A DNA stretch of 64,000 nucleotides, from positions 62,001 to 126,000 of the forward strand of contig JADJHZ010000013.1 of the NCBI GenBank assembly GCA_016707205.1, read 5' to 3'. Position 1 is the first letter of the stretch. Each line of letters begins with the position of its first letter. The DNA comes from Haliscomenobacter sp. Its GTDB lineage: Bacteria > Bacteroidota > Bacteroidia > Chitinophagales > Saprospiraceae. Both the position numbers and the translations under genes were made by a program. Below, one piece after another: positions 27,569 to 35,802 of this stretch. Below the pieces are notes generated by a model. It had not been told where the DNA came from. It ran no database searches and saw only the letters and a program-made list of their open reading frames with translations.

Positions 27569-27659
27569 AAGGGGCCTGTTTCAAAATCCTGTTATTTCCT
27601 CCGGGCATCTTTTTTGGGTGGCCAGGCGCAAATAGCGGGCTTTCGTAACAGGCCCCTTT
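27568..27659. terminator. Bidirectional terminator between tRNA-Met and the subtilase gene
   Basis: A perfect 13-bp inverted repeat AAAGGGGCCTGTT (27568-27580) and AACAGGCCCCTTT (27647-27659), with a 66-nt interior. It ends one base before the stop of the convergent peptidase gene. Confidence 0.7.
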
Positions 27660-27660
27660 C

Positions 27661-30342
27661 TTATTCCTGCTTGACCAGCTTGAGCGTTTGGGCGCCTTTT
27701 TCAGAGCGCAGGCGAAGGAAATACACTCCTGCCGGCCAATCCGGCTGGCCAAGATCGGCCTCAAACGTCCCGGAAGGTAATTGCTCCCGACGCCATTGGG
27801 TCACTAACCGGCCCTGGGCGGTAAACAAGTCCAGCAGGAGCCAAGGCTCCGCTTTGGGAAGGAAAACTTCCAGGCGGGCTTGTCCTTGGAAAGGGTTCGG
27901 AAAGATTCTGGCTTCGGCCCGCCATTCGGGTTCCTGGGTACCATTCACCGGGCTGATTGCGACGCAATAGTCTTCAATTTCTCCAAAAAAATCACTGGAG
28001 AAAGAACACGCGGATCCCGGTTGCTTAAATCGCATGACGATGCGCATGCGCGTGGGTCCGGGCTTGGCGGTAGGCGGAATATTAACGACGCCCAGGACCG
28101 AATCGCGGCTAGCCGAGCCGGAGTCAAAAACGACTTCCTGACTGCTGAACACTCCGTCCTGGTTCAAGTCGATCCAAACCAGCCAATATTCCTGTGAGGT
28201 AAAACCGGGAAACCCTGGCGTCAGGGTTATGGGATAGATATTTCCCGCTGCCAGAGTCGGCCCGTTCAGTCCCGTGAAATCGCCGTATCCGTTTCTGCCG
28301 CTGGAGTTGGAGAAATTGTGGATTTTCACCCCGGCGATCCATTCCTGGGCGGCATCGGAAGAGTCTACCCCAACGGGCTTACAGTAGCTGAGTTCCAGGC
28401 AGGCGCCGCAACCCCGGGTCCGGAGCGTAGCCAGAGGGCTCCAATCGGAAACCGTTCCGCCTGGGCAGGTAGAACGGACCTGGTATTCATACATGGTGCA
28501 AGCCGTCAGCTTGCGCATGCCGCCGGAATTGCTGAACGCCTCCTCGGTGGTCCAGTTTTCGGTCCCCTTTGCCCGGTACCGGATCGCGTAGGAGGTAGCT
28601 GCGGTCACGTAATCCCAAACAACCAGCACGTCCTTGTCGCTGATGAAAGGCGTTTTGATCCCGGTGGGAGGAACGCAGCACCCATCGGTGCGGAAGGTAA
28701 AAAGGGTTCCGTAATCCAGGGTGTCGGAAAAACAGCGGACCTGGAGTTGATATTCGTAGTCGGTACATGCGCTCAGGTTGCTCAGGGAAATCGGGGAAAT
28801 CGCATTGCTTAGCACATTCCAGGTGGCTGAACCCACTGCTCGCCAGCGCAGATCAATCCCAACGATGCTGTCGTTGAGAAGCCAGCTGATTTTGGCGCTG
28901 GTTTGCTTGATTTCCGTAGCGCTTACTTTGGAAGCAGGAGGGCAGGCGCCGCAACCCTCCAACAGCAGGCGCAGGCTGTTGTATACGTTCAGACTGCCAC
29001 CGCTCACGGTGATACCCTGAAGGCTGGACCTCGAAGAAACCCCTTTTAACAGGAGTTCCTTGACCCATTTAGCTGCTTTGTCCGGTTCCAGAGCGGCCAG
29101 CACGTTCAACGTGGGGCAATTTGCGGCGTACATCAGGGCGATAGCTCCGGTAACCTGAGGAGCGGCAAAAGAGGTTCCTTGTTCCAAGCCATAACTATTA
29201 CCAGGAATGGTGGAGAGCACGTTTTCCCCAAAGGCGCCGAGGTCTACCGAATTAAGCCCGTATCCGCCGGGAGCTTTGGCTCCGTTGTGATCCAGGCTGT
29301 TGACTGAAATAAGGAAATCGCTACCGCAGGAGGTGGGCATATCCCCCTCCTTGTCGACGTCGATATTCGTGTTTCCGGTGGCGGCGACATTGAGAATGCC
29401 CACCTGGCCAAGGCTATCGTAAAAGGCGCACCAGATGGGATATTCTGCCGGCTTGACGCGATCCAGGCCCCAGGAAGCGTTGGTGGCAACGACAAAAGCG
29501 CCTTCCTGGCCGGCGCTCTCGTTGTAACGCTTGCGTTGCCGGTAGGGATACAGGTAAGCTTGAATAATGCGGTCTTCCGATACGGCCCCATAACCCCCTA
29601 CCACGTGCATGAGTTTGACGTTCCATGCCACACCACTGACTCCGATCCCGTTGTTTCCGCGAGCGCCGGCAATGCCGGTTACCGGAGTGCCGTGGGTATT
29701 TACTTCGCTGATCTGGGAATTGTCGCGAATGGTATTCCATCCATGGACATCGTCGATATAGCCGTTGTTGTCGTCATCGGCGCCGTTATTTGGGATTTCC
29801 CGGGCATTGACCCAAAGGTTGGGTTGGATGTCCTGGTGCGCAGTATCCAGGCCGTTATCGATCATGCAGATCACGATGGTGTCTTTTCCGGGGGTGGTTC
29901 CTCCCGTGGAAATATCCCAGGCCAGGTCCATTTTCAGGTCGGCTCCAGGGGCGCCTCCAGACTGGCCGGTGTTGAACAAGTGCCATTGGGAGGGGAAGCT
30001 GGGGTCATTGGGAAGGCGGGAGCGCAGTTGCAGAAGGTGGTTGAATTGGGCCGCTTTCACCTGAGGGTCCTGCCGGACTTGGCGAAGGAACGCATTTTCA
30101 TCTACTTTCGTCCAGTCAAATCCCACTTTCCAGAGGTCCAATTCTTCGGAGAGACAAGGCCCCATCCTTATCCGGGTAGATTGGGACTTCAACAGCGTAT
30201 GGGTTTCCACCCAGCGATCTGCTGCGACGCCCTTTTTCAACTGCACCAGCAATTCCCCCTGCACGTGGGTGAGCTGCTGCCCATGAAGGGAAGCAAAGGA
30301 TAGAATAGAAAATAGAAAAATAATGGGAAGACGCCTGCTCAT
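27661..30342 (-). CDS. Secreted subtilisin-like S8 peptidase with FnIII, GEVED and T9SS type A domains
   Basis: Predicted 893 residues with signal peptide (about 1-21). The catalytic triad is D162 (CMIDNGLD), H217 (NTHGTPVTG) and S391 (GTSFAAPQ), with the oxyanion Asn near 324. Two fibronectin type III domains follow (about 470-640), then a GEVED-type beta domain (LNQDGVF...GEIEDYCVAI, about 655-805) and a type A T9SS sorting domain (IFPNPFQGQARLEV...PAGVYFLRLRSE). It is exported across the outer membrane by T9SS and is likely cell-surface or extracellular. Calcium-binding-like DADDDNNGYIDD lies in the catalytic domain. Confidence 0.96.
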   Translation of the reverse strand: MSRRLPIIFLFSILSFASLHGQQLTHVQGELLVQLKKGVAADRWVETHTLLKSQSTRIRMGPCLSEELDLWKVGFDWTKVDENAFLRQVRQDPQVKAAQFNHLLQLRSRLPNDPSFPSQWHLFNTGQSGGAPGADLKMDLAWDISTGGTTPGKDTIVICMIDNGLDTAHQDIQPNLWVNAREIPNNGADDDNNGYIDDVHGWNTIRDNSQISEVNTHGTPVTGIAGARGNNGIGVSGVAWNVKLMHVVGGYGAVSEDRIIQAYLYPYRQRKRYNESAGQEGAFVVATNASWGLDRVKPAEYPIWCAFYDSLGQVGILNVAATGNTNIDVDKEGDMPTSCGSDFLISVNSLDHNGAKAPGGYGLNSVDLGAFGENVLSTIPGNSYGLEQGTSFAAPQVTGAIALMYAANCPTLNVLAALEPDKAAKWVKELLLKGVSSRSSLQGITVSGGSLNVYNSLRLLLEGCGACPPASKVSATEIKQTSAKISWLLNDSIVGIDLRWRAVGSATWNVLSNAISPISLSNLSACTDYEYQLQVRCFSDTLDYGTLFTFRTDGCCVPPTGIKTPFISDKDVLVVWDYVTAATSYAIRYRAKGTENWTTEEAFSNSGGMRKLTACTMYEYQVRSTCPGGTVSDWSPLATLRTRGCGACLELSYCKPVGVDSSDAAQEWIAGVKIHNFSNSSGRNGYGDFTGLNGPTLAAGNIYPITLTPGFPGFTSQEYWLVWIDLNQDGVFSSQEVVFDSGSASRDSVLGVVNIPPTAKPGPTRMRIVMRFKQPGSACSFSSDFFGEIEDYCVAISPVNGTQEPEWRAEARIFPNPFQGQARLEVFLPKAEPWLLLDLFTAQGRLVTQWRREQLPSGTFEADLGQPDWPAGVYFLRLRSEKGAQTLKLVKQE

Positions 30343-30438
30343 GGGAGAGATTCGATTTGAAGGAAAACGAAAGATTTGCAGGCTAAATTACGCTTTCCCC
30401 TTGTACGCCGTACGCCTTATCCCCAAAATCGTCTGAAG

Positions 30439-30517
30439 TTAGACGTTAGAAGTTGGGCGTTAGACATTAGACGTTGGAATTCTCCAACGTCTAATGTCCA
30501 ACGTCTAATGTCTAACC
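30439..30517. repeat. Heptamer arrays forming a long hairpin downstream of rho
   Basis: Left arm: TTAGACG, TTAGAAG, TTGGGCG, TTAGACA, TTAGACG, TTGGAAT. The right arm is built of the reverse complement of the same units. The centre is GTTGGA-ATTC-TCCAAC. The right arm ends exactly at the rho stop codon (30518-30520 on the minus strand). The whole folds into an imperfect stem of over 30 bp and could end rho transcription. Confidence 0.85.
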
Positions 30518-32420
30518 CTATCCGTTCATGGAAGCGAGGAACTCTTCGTTGTTGACGGTGGAAACCATGTGTTTCCGGAGGAATTCCATGGCTTCGTCGG
30601 GTTTCATATCGGCCAGGTGGTTGCGGAGGATGAACATCCGTTGCAGGGTGTCCTTGTCCAGGAGCAAGTCTTCGCGGCGGGTACTCGACTTGGTGAGGTC
30701 GATCGACGGGAAGAGCCGTTTGTTGGCGAGGTTCCGGTCGAGCTGGAGTTCCATGTTGCCGGTTCCTTTAAATTCTTCGAAGATGACGCCGTCCATTTTG
30801 GAGCCGGTGTCGATCAAGGCGGTGGCCAGGATGGTCAAAGATCCTCCTCCTTCGATATTCCGGGCTGCGCCGAAGAATTTCTTAGGTTTGTGGAGGGCAT
30901 TGGCTTCTACCCCGCCGGAGAGCACTTTTCCGCTGGCAGGCGCAACGGTGTTATAGGCCCGTGCCAGGCGGGTGATAGAGTCGAGCATGATGACCACGTC
31001 GTGGCCGCTTTCCACCAGGCGCTTGGCTTTTTCCAGGACGATTCCCGCTACGCGGACGTGATTTTCAGCGGGTTCGTCAAAGGTGGAGGCTACCACTTCC
31101 GCGTTGACGCTCCGTTTGAAGTCGGTGACTTCTTCGGGACGTTCATCCACCAGCAGTACGATGATGTAGCACTCCGGGTGGTTTTTGGAAATAGCATTAG
31201 CCAGATCTTTAAGCAAGAAGGTTTTACCGGTTTTAGGCTGGGCGACGATGAGCCCGCGCTGCCCTTTTCCGATAGGGGTGAACAGGTCGATCATGCGGTT
31301 GCCGAGATCCCGGCCGGTATGCGAGGTGACCAGTCTGAATTTCTCCGTAGGGAAAAGCGGCGTGAGGTAATCAAATGGAACACGGTCGCGCAGATCCTGG
31401 GGATCTCTGCCGTTGATCTTGGAGACCCGCAGCAGCGCGAAATATTTTTCGCCTTCTTTAGGAGGGCGGATAGCGCCTTTCAAGGTATCGCCGGTGCGGA
31501 TTCCGAAAAGTTTAATCTGGGAAGGCGACACATAGATATCATCAGGGGAAGTCAGGTAGTTGTAATCAGCGGAACGAAGGAAGCCGTATCCGTCCGGCAT
31601 CATTTCCAGAATGCCTTCTCCTTCGATAATTCCATCGAGTTCGATGTCGAACTTTTGCGATTCATCCACCGGCACTTCCTCAACTACGGGAGGAGGAGGC
31701 GCGTGGCGGCGGGGCTCGCGTTGCTCCTTGGGTTCCTTCGGTTCTCGTTGCTCCTTGAATTCTCTTGGTTCTCTTGGCTCCTCGTTCCCCTTGGTCCCGG
31801 TTCGCGTTGTGGTCCTTGAGTTCTCTTGGTTCCCGTTGCTCTCTGAACTCTTTCGGTTCGCGTTCCTCTCTTAATTCCCTCGCTTCCCGGATTTCTTCTG
31901 CAAAGGTAGGTTCTTGTTTTGGAGACGTTTGGGCGGGACGCTGTTCAGGCCGTGCAGGGTGGCGTTGTTGTTCCTGGCGAGGCTTGGGCTTGGGCTGGAA
32001 CGGTTGGTCCCGTTCGGAGGGGTTAACCCGTTTGCGGGCCCGGCGGCGGCGGGCAGAGGCATCTTCGTCATCGTCATCTTCCTCGTCGTCCTCTTTTTGG
32101 AATTGCTCAGGAGCGACGGCTGGAGGCTGATGGAACACGATCATGTCTTCCTCTTCTTCCTCGTCGTCCTCTTCATATCTGGAAAGCGCATCGGAACGGA
32201 ACTGTTCCCGGCTGGCAATGCTTTGGGGGATATCTGGATCGTCGTCGTCTTCTTCGGAATAAGAAGGCGTTTTCCCTTCGGCGACCAATGCCTGATGATC
32301 CAGGATTTTGTAGATGAGCTCTTTCTTGTTAAGTCGTTTGTAATTCTTCAGCCCGATTTGCTCAGCCAAGTCTCTAAGCTCTGGCATGAGCATGTCATTC
32401 AATTGCAAAATATCCAACAT
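30518..32420 (-). CDS. rho: Transcription termination factor Rho, split by a one-base frameshift
   Basis: The N-terminal frame (32420 to about 31790) begins with a Rho_N domain (LNDMLMPELRDLAEQIGLKN) followed by acidic and then Arg/Glu/Pro-rich disordered stretches. The C-terminal frame (to 30518) holds the RNA-binding OB fold (GEGILEMMPDGYGFLRS) and the ATPase core with the Walker A segment VAQPKTGKTFLL and VIMLDSITRLARAYN. Both frames encode the same REPxE-type repeat on either side of the G4 run at 31787-31790; removing one base joins them into a 633-residue Rho, the form known from Bacteroidota. The downstream piece alone would have to start at a GTG without a clear promoter. Rho unwinds nascent RNA to terminate transcription. 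Confidence 0.93.
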
Positions 32421-32673
32421 AGGTGATCTCTTTAAGAGAAAAAAGATTAAGCGTGATTCAAAGAATTGAAAATGTGGTGAAAAGGATTTTCGGGGAGACC
32501 TTAGGGCAGAGTATAGGCGGACAAATTCGAATACTGACTACTCCGCAGGAATTAACCCGGATTGCTTATTCCTGAAAAAATCTGGTGGAAAAAAGCAGGA
32601 TTTGACAAACACAAGCTGTCATGAAACCCTCTGAGAATATAACGAGCCGGCTTGGCAATAGTTGTACTGGCGG

Positions 32674-32681
32674 CAAAAATA
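32674..32681 (-). promoter_or_regulatory. Candidate -7 box for rho
   Basis: TATTTTTG on the minus strand matches TAnnTTTG. It implies an unusually long rho leader. No TTTG at the expected spacing. Confidence 0.4.
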
Positions 32682-32705
32682 CATTATATTTTGAATAGGG
32701 CGTAC

Positions 32706-32713
32706 TATCTTTG
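32706..32713 (+). promoter_or_regulatory. Candidate -7 box for serS
   Basis: TATCTTTG matches TAnnTTTG, about 135 bp before the serS start. A TTTG lies upstream but with a short 12-bp spacer. Confidence 0.45.
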
Positions 32714-32847
32714 CAAAAATTTAACCAAACCCGGGGATTCCTGGCAACTCATTGCAGTCTTTTTGCCGGATCTTTTCGCTCCGCCATCATAAGGCGCGTT
32801 TTGCATAGCGAGTTTCCGGGCGCTAACCCATTCCAAAAAACGCCATC

Positions 32848-34125
32848 ATGCTGCAGCTCGATGTTATTCGAAACGAAAAGGATCGCGTAGTTGAAGGACT
32901 AAAAAAACGCAACTGGGGTCCGGAGCAATTGGCTCTGGTTGATGAGGTGTTCCATCTGGACATCCAGCGCCGGGCTTTGAAAACCGAAATGGACCAATCC
33001 CTGGCCGAGCAGAACCGCTTGTCTTCTGAAATCGGCGCCTTTTTCAAACAAGGAAAAAAAGAGGAAGCGGAAGGGCTGCGCGCCCAGGTGGCTGCGCTTA
33101 AGGAGTCTGGCGCAGAGCTCAAAAACCGCCACGACGAAGCGGAGACGGCCATTCGGGACTTGCTTTTTCAGATTCCCAACCTTCCTCACGCTTCCGTTCC
33201 TTATGGGAAAACGCCGGAGGATAACGAGGTCTACCGGGCTTGGCCGCATCCGCTGCCTGAACTGCCTGCGGATGCGCTTCCGCATTGGGAGCTCGCCTCC
33301 AAATACCAGATCTTCGATCTCGAACTTGGGGTCAAACTGACCGGAAGCGGGTTCCCGGTTTTCCGGGGCAAAGGCGCCAAACTGGAACGCGCGCTGATCG
33401 GCTTCTTCCTGGATCAGGCTGCCGATGCGGGCTATGAAGAGATCATGCCGCCGCTTCTGGTCAATGAAGAAACCGCCAGAGCAACAGGGCAACTCCCGGA
33501 TAAAGAGGCTCAGATGTACTACGTGGAGCGGGACAACCTCTACCTGATCCCCACTGCCGAAGTGCCTGTAACGAACATCTACCGCGACACGATCCTCGAC
33601 GCGTCGGAGCTTCCTTTGAAACTCACCGGGTATACGCCTTGTTTCCGGCGGGAAGCCGGCTCCTACGGAGCGCATGTCCGCGGGCTCAATCGCGTGCATC
33701 AGTTTGATAAAGTGGAAATTGTCCAGATCGCCCACCCCGATAAATCCTATGAAGCGCTGAGCGGCATGCTGGCTCATGTCAGCAGCTTGCTGGACCAACT
33801 GGAGCTTCCCTACCGGATACTCCGCCTTTGCGGTGGGGATATGGGCTTTACCTCCGCGCTGACGTTCGACTTTGAGGTGTATTCGGCCGCCCAAAAGCGT
33901 TGGCTGGAAGTGAGCTCGGTATCCAACTTCGAAACCTTTCAGAGCAACCGGATGAAGCTGCGCTTTCGGGAGGGAAAAGACATCCAATTGGCCCATACCT
34001 TGAACGGGAGTGCACTTGCTTTAGCCCGGATCGTTGCCGCCTTGCTGGAAAACAACCAAACTCCGGATGGAATTGTTATCCCAAAAGCTTTGCAGCCCTA
34101 TACGCGTTTTGAGATTATCCGGTAA
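32848..34125 (+). CDS. serS: Seryl-tRNA synthetase
   Basis: Predicted 425 residues, standard length. The N-terminal helical tRNA-binding arm is present (about 1-110). Class II motif 2 reads CFRREAGSYGAHVRGLNRVHQFDKVE split here as CFRREAGSYGAHVRG and LNRVHQFDKVE, and motif 3 is NGSALALARIVAALLEN. It charges tRNA-Ser and tRNA-Sec in the cytosol. It heads a plus-strand block leading to the Zn peptidase, frr and rpmH. Confidence 0.98.
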   Translation: MLQLDVIRNEKDRVVEGLKKRNWGPEQLALVDEVFHLDIQRRALKTEMDQSLAEQNRLSSEIGAFFKQGKKEEAEGLRAQVAALKESGAELKNRHDEAETAIRDLLFQIPNLPHASVPYGKTPEDNEVYRAWPHPLPELPADALPHWELASKYQIFDLELGVKLTGSGFPVFRGKGAKLERALIGFFLDQAADAGYEEIMPPLLVNEETARATGQLPDKEAQMYYVERDNLYLIPTAEVPVTNIYRDTILDASELPLKLTGYTPCFRREAGSYGAHVRGLNRVHQFDKVEIVQIAHPDKSYEALSGMLAHVSSLLDQLELPYRILRLCGGDMGFTSALTFDFEVYSAAQKRWLEVSSVSNFETFQSNRMKLRFREGKDIQLAHTLNGSALALARIVAALLENNQTPDGIVIPKALQPYTRFEIIR

Positions 34126-34202
34126 AGCGCGCCCGGGACGCCGCCAAAACACCCCGGTTGAATTTGGGTGCGGCATAAAATTTTTGAATCAATTGCTTTG
34201 TT

Positions 34203-34898
34203 ATGACGATCGCATATTATGGTTATCTGGCCCTGGGAGGAGCGCTTTCTTTGGTAGGCCTGATCATTAGCCAGCGGCTTAAGGCCAAGTTTAGCAAGTA
34301 CAGCCAATTTCCTACCCATTCGGGATTAAGCGGGCAGGAGATCGCCCAAACCATGCTTCGCGACTATGGAATTAACGACGTTCAAATTATCGAAAGCCAA
34401 GGCATGCTTAGCGATCACTATAACCCTTTGACCCGCACCGTGGCGCTTAGCCCGGAGGTTTACCAAGGGAGAAACGTAGCCGCCGCCGCAGTAGCCGCCC
34501 ACGAGTGCGGGCACGCCGTACAGCATGCTAAAGCCTACCGCATGCTGCAACTCCGGTCGCGGCTTGTTCCCGTCGTTCAGTTTTCTGCGATGGCCCAACA
34601 GTGGTTGCTGTTGATTGCCTTCCTCACGCTGAACACTATGCCGCAGATCATGCTGGCCACCATTGCGGCCTTTGCCGTGACCACCGTGTTCAGTTTTATT
34701 ACCCTTCCCGTGGAGTTCGATGCCAGCCGGAGGGCTTTGGTCTGGCTCGACCGTTCGGGAATTACCCGCGGGGCGGAGCACGAAGGCGCTAAAGACGCCC
34801 TGAAGTGGGCGGCGCTGACGTATGTTTCTGCCGCTTTATCCGCGCTGGTTATGCTACTTTTCCTTATATTCCGTTATATTGGATCCAGAGAAGATTAA
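34203..34898 (+). CDS. Zinc metallopeptidase, YugP family
   Basis: Predicted 231-residue membrane protein. It starts with a membrane helix (about 4-24) and has the zinc motif HECGH at 100-104 (AVAAHECGHAVQHA). Two hydrophobic segments lie around 130-165, and a helix near the C-terminus (AALSALVMLLFLIF). The YugP family (neutral zinc metallopeptidase) is widespread and its substrate is unknown. The stop lies 22 bp before frr. Confidence 0.93.
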   Translation: MTIAYYGYLALGGALSLVGLIISQRLKAKFSKYSQFPTHSGLSGQEIAQTMLRDYGINDVQIIESQGMLSDHYNPLTRTVALSPEVYQGRNVAAAAVAAHECGHAVQHAKAYRMLQLRSRLVPVVQFSAMAQQWLLLIAFLTLNTMPQIMLATIAAFAVTTVFSFITLPVEFDASRRALVWLDRSGITRGAEHEGAKDALKWAALTYVSAALSALVMLLFLIFRYIGSRED

Positions 34899-34920
34899 CG
34901 AACTGAAAACTAATTGCGCT

Positions 34921-35487
34921 ATGTCACACGAAGAAGTCGACATGTACATCGAGGATGCCCGCGAGCACATGGACCGCGCCATCCTCCATCTCCAAAATGA
35001 ACTGGCTAAAATTTCTACCGGCAAAGCTTCTCCTGCGCTGGTTTCCGGGTTGCTGGTGTCTTACTATGGCGCCATGACCCCCATGAATCAGGTCGCCAGC
35101 ATCAGCTCTGCAGATGCGCGCACCCTGGTCATCCAGCCATGGGAAAAATCCACCCTTGCCCACATCGAAAAAGCCATTTTCGAGGCTAATATCGGCGTTA
35201 CGCCAATGAACGACGGCGAAGTGGTCCGGCTTTCATTCCCCCCTTTGACCGAAGAACGGCGCCGGGAGTTCGTCAAACGGGCCAAACACCTTGGGGAAGA
35301 AGGCAAGGTCAGCATCCGAAACACTCGCAGGGATGCAATGGAGCATATTAAAAAAGCCATAAAAGACGGATACCCGGAAGATACGGGCAAACGGAAAGAA
35401 GAAGAGATCCAGGATATGACCAACAAGTTCTCCGTTAAAATTGACCATCTGCTTGAGGCCAAAGAAAAAGAAATCATGACGGTATAA
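34921..35487 (+). CDS. frr: Ribosome recycling factor
   Basis: Predicted 188 residues from the ATG at 34921; an upstream in-frame ATG would sit inside the peptidase gene and add a non-homologous tail. Family signatures: HLQNELAKISTGKASPALVSGL near the start in two parts (NELAKISTGKASPALV), TPMNQVASISSADARTLVIQPW, and VSIRNTRRDAMEHIKK. It splits post-termination ribosomes with EF-G. Confidence 0.97.
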   Translation: MSHEEVDMYIEDAREHMDRAILHLQNELAKISTGKASPALVSGLLVSYYGAMTPMNQVASISSADARTLVIQPWEKSTLAHIEKAIFEANIGVTPMNDGEVVRLSFPPLTEERRREFVKRAKHLGEEGKVSIRNTRRDAMEHIKKAIKDGYPEDTGKRKEEEIQDMTNKFSVKIDHLLEAKEKEIMTV

Positions 35488-35527
35488 GCCGCAGCCTATA
35501 TTTTTCTTTTTTGTTTAGGCAGATCCG

Positions 35528-35558
35528 TTTGCAGAATAATAAAATACTCCTACCTTTG
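35528..35558 (+). promoter_or_regulatory. Promoter of rpmH
   Basis: -33 TTTG (35528-35531), exact 19-bp spacer, -7 TACCTTTG (35551-35558), 50 bp upstream of the rpmH start. A textbook Bacteroidota promoter. Confidence 0.85.
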
Positions 35559-35608
35559 CCTGACTTTTTCAAAACTGATTTTAGAAGCGCGACAAAAGTC
35601 TAGGCATA

Positions 35609-35764
35609 ATGAAGAGGACGTATCAACCTTCCAGAAGAAAACGTGCAAATAAGCACGGTTTCCGTTCGCGGATGAGCAGCAAGAACGGACGTAAAGTTTT
35701 GGCTCGCCGCCGCGCAAGGGGCCGTCACAAATTGACGGTTTCCGACGAAAGACGCCTGAAGTAA
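35609..35764 (+). CDS. rpmH: 50S ribosomal protein L34
   Basis: 51-residue gene read directly from the sequence: starts MKRTYQPSRRKRANKHGF, continues RSRMSSKNGRKVLARRRARGR and ends SDERRLK. This is the highly basic L34 family, including the conserved KRTYQPS start and GFRxRM...GRxVLxRRRxxGR core. It is part of the large ribosomal subunit. It has its own promoter and an intrinsic terminator that overlaps its stop codon. Confidence 0.98.
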   Translation: MKRTYQPSRRKRANKHGFRSRMSSKNGRKVLARRRARGRHKLTVSDERRLK

Positions 35765-35802
35765 TCCTGCGGGGCTCATTGCACTTTGTCGCCCCGCAGG
35801 AT
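35764..35802 (+). terminator. rpmH terminator, embedded in the convergent gene
   Basis: A perfect 12-bp stem ATCCTGCGGGGC/GCCCCGCAGGAT with a 15-nt loop, then a T-rich stretch. The left arm contains the last base of the rpmH stop; the right arm is coding sequence for the final residues of the convergent TPR protein. Confidence 0.88.

Larger units (their letters stand above)
32421..32847. other. Divergent rho/serS intergenic region
   Basis: 427 bp with outward-facing -7 boxes described separately. The rho leader predicted from its box is about 245 nt long; no ORF or known riboswitch is seen in it. Confidence 0.5.

Noticed and set aside
30518..32420. Two separate genes for Rho
   Set aside because: The second piece would start at a GTG within continuous repeat-coding sequence; one frameshifted gene explains both frames.
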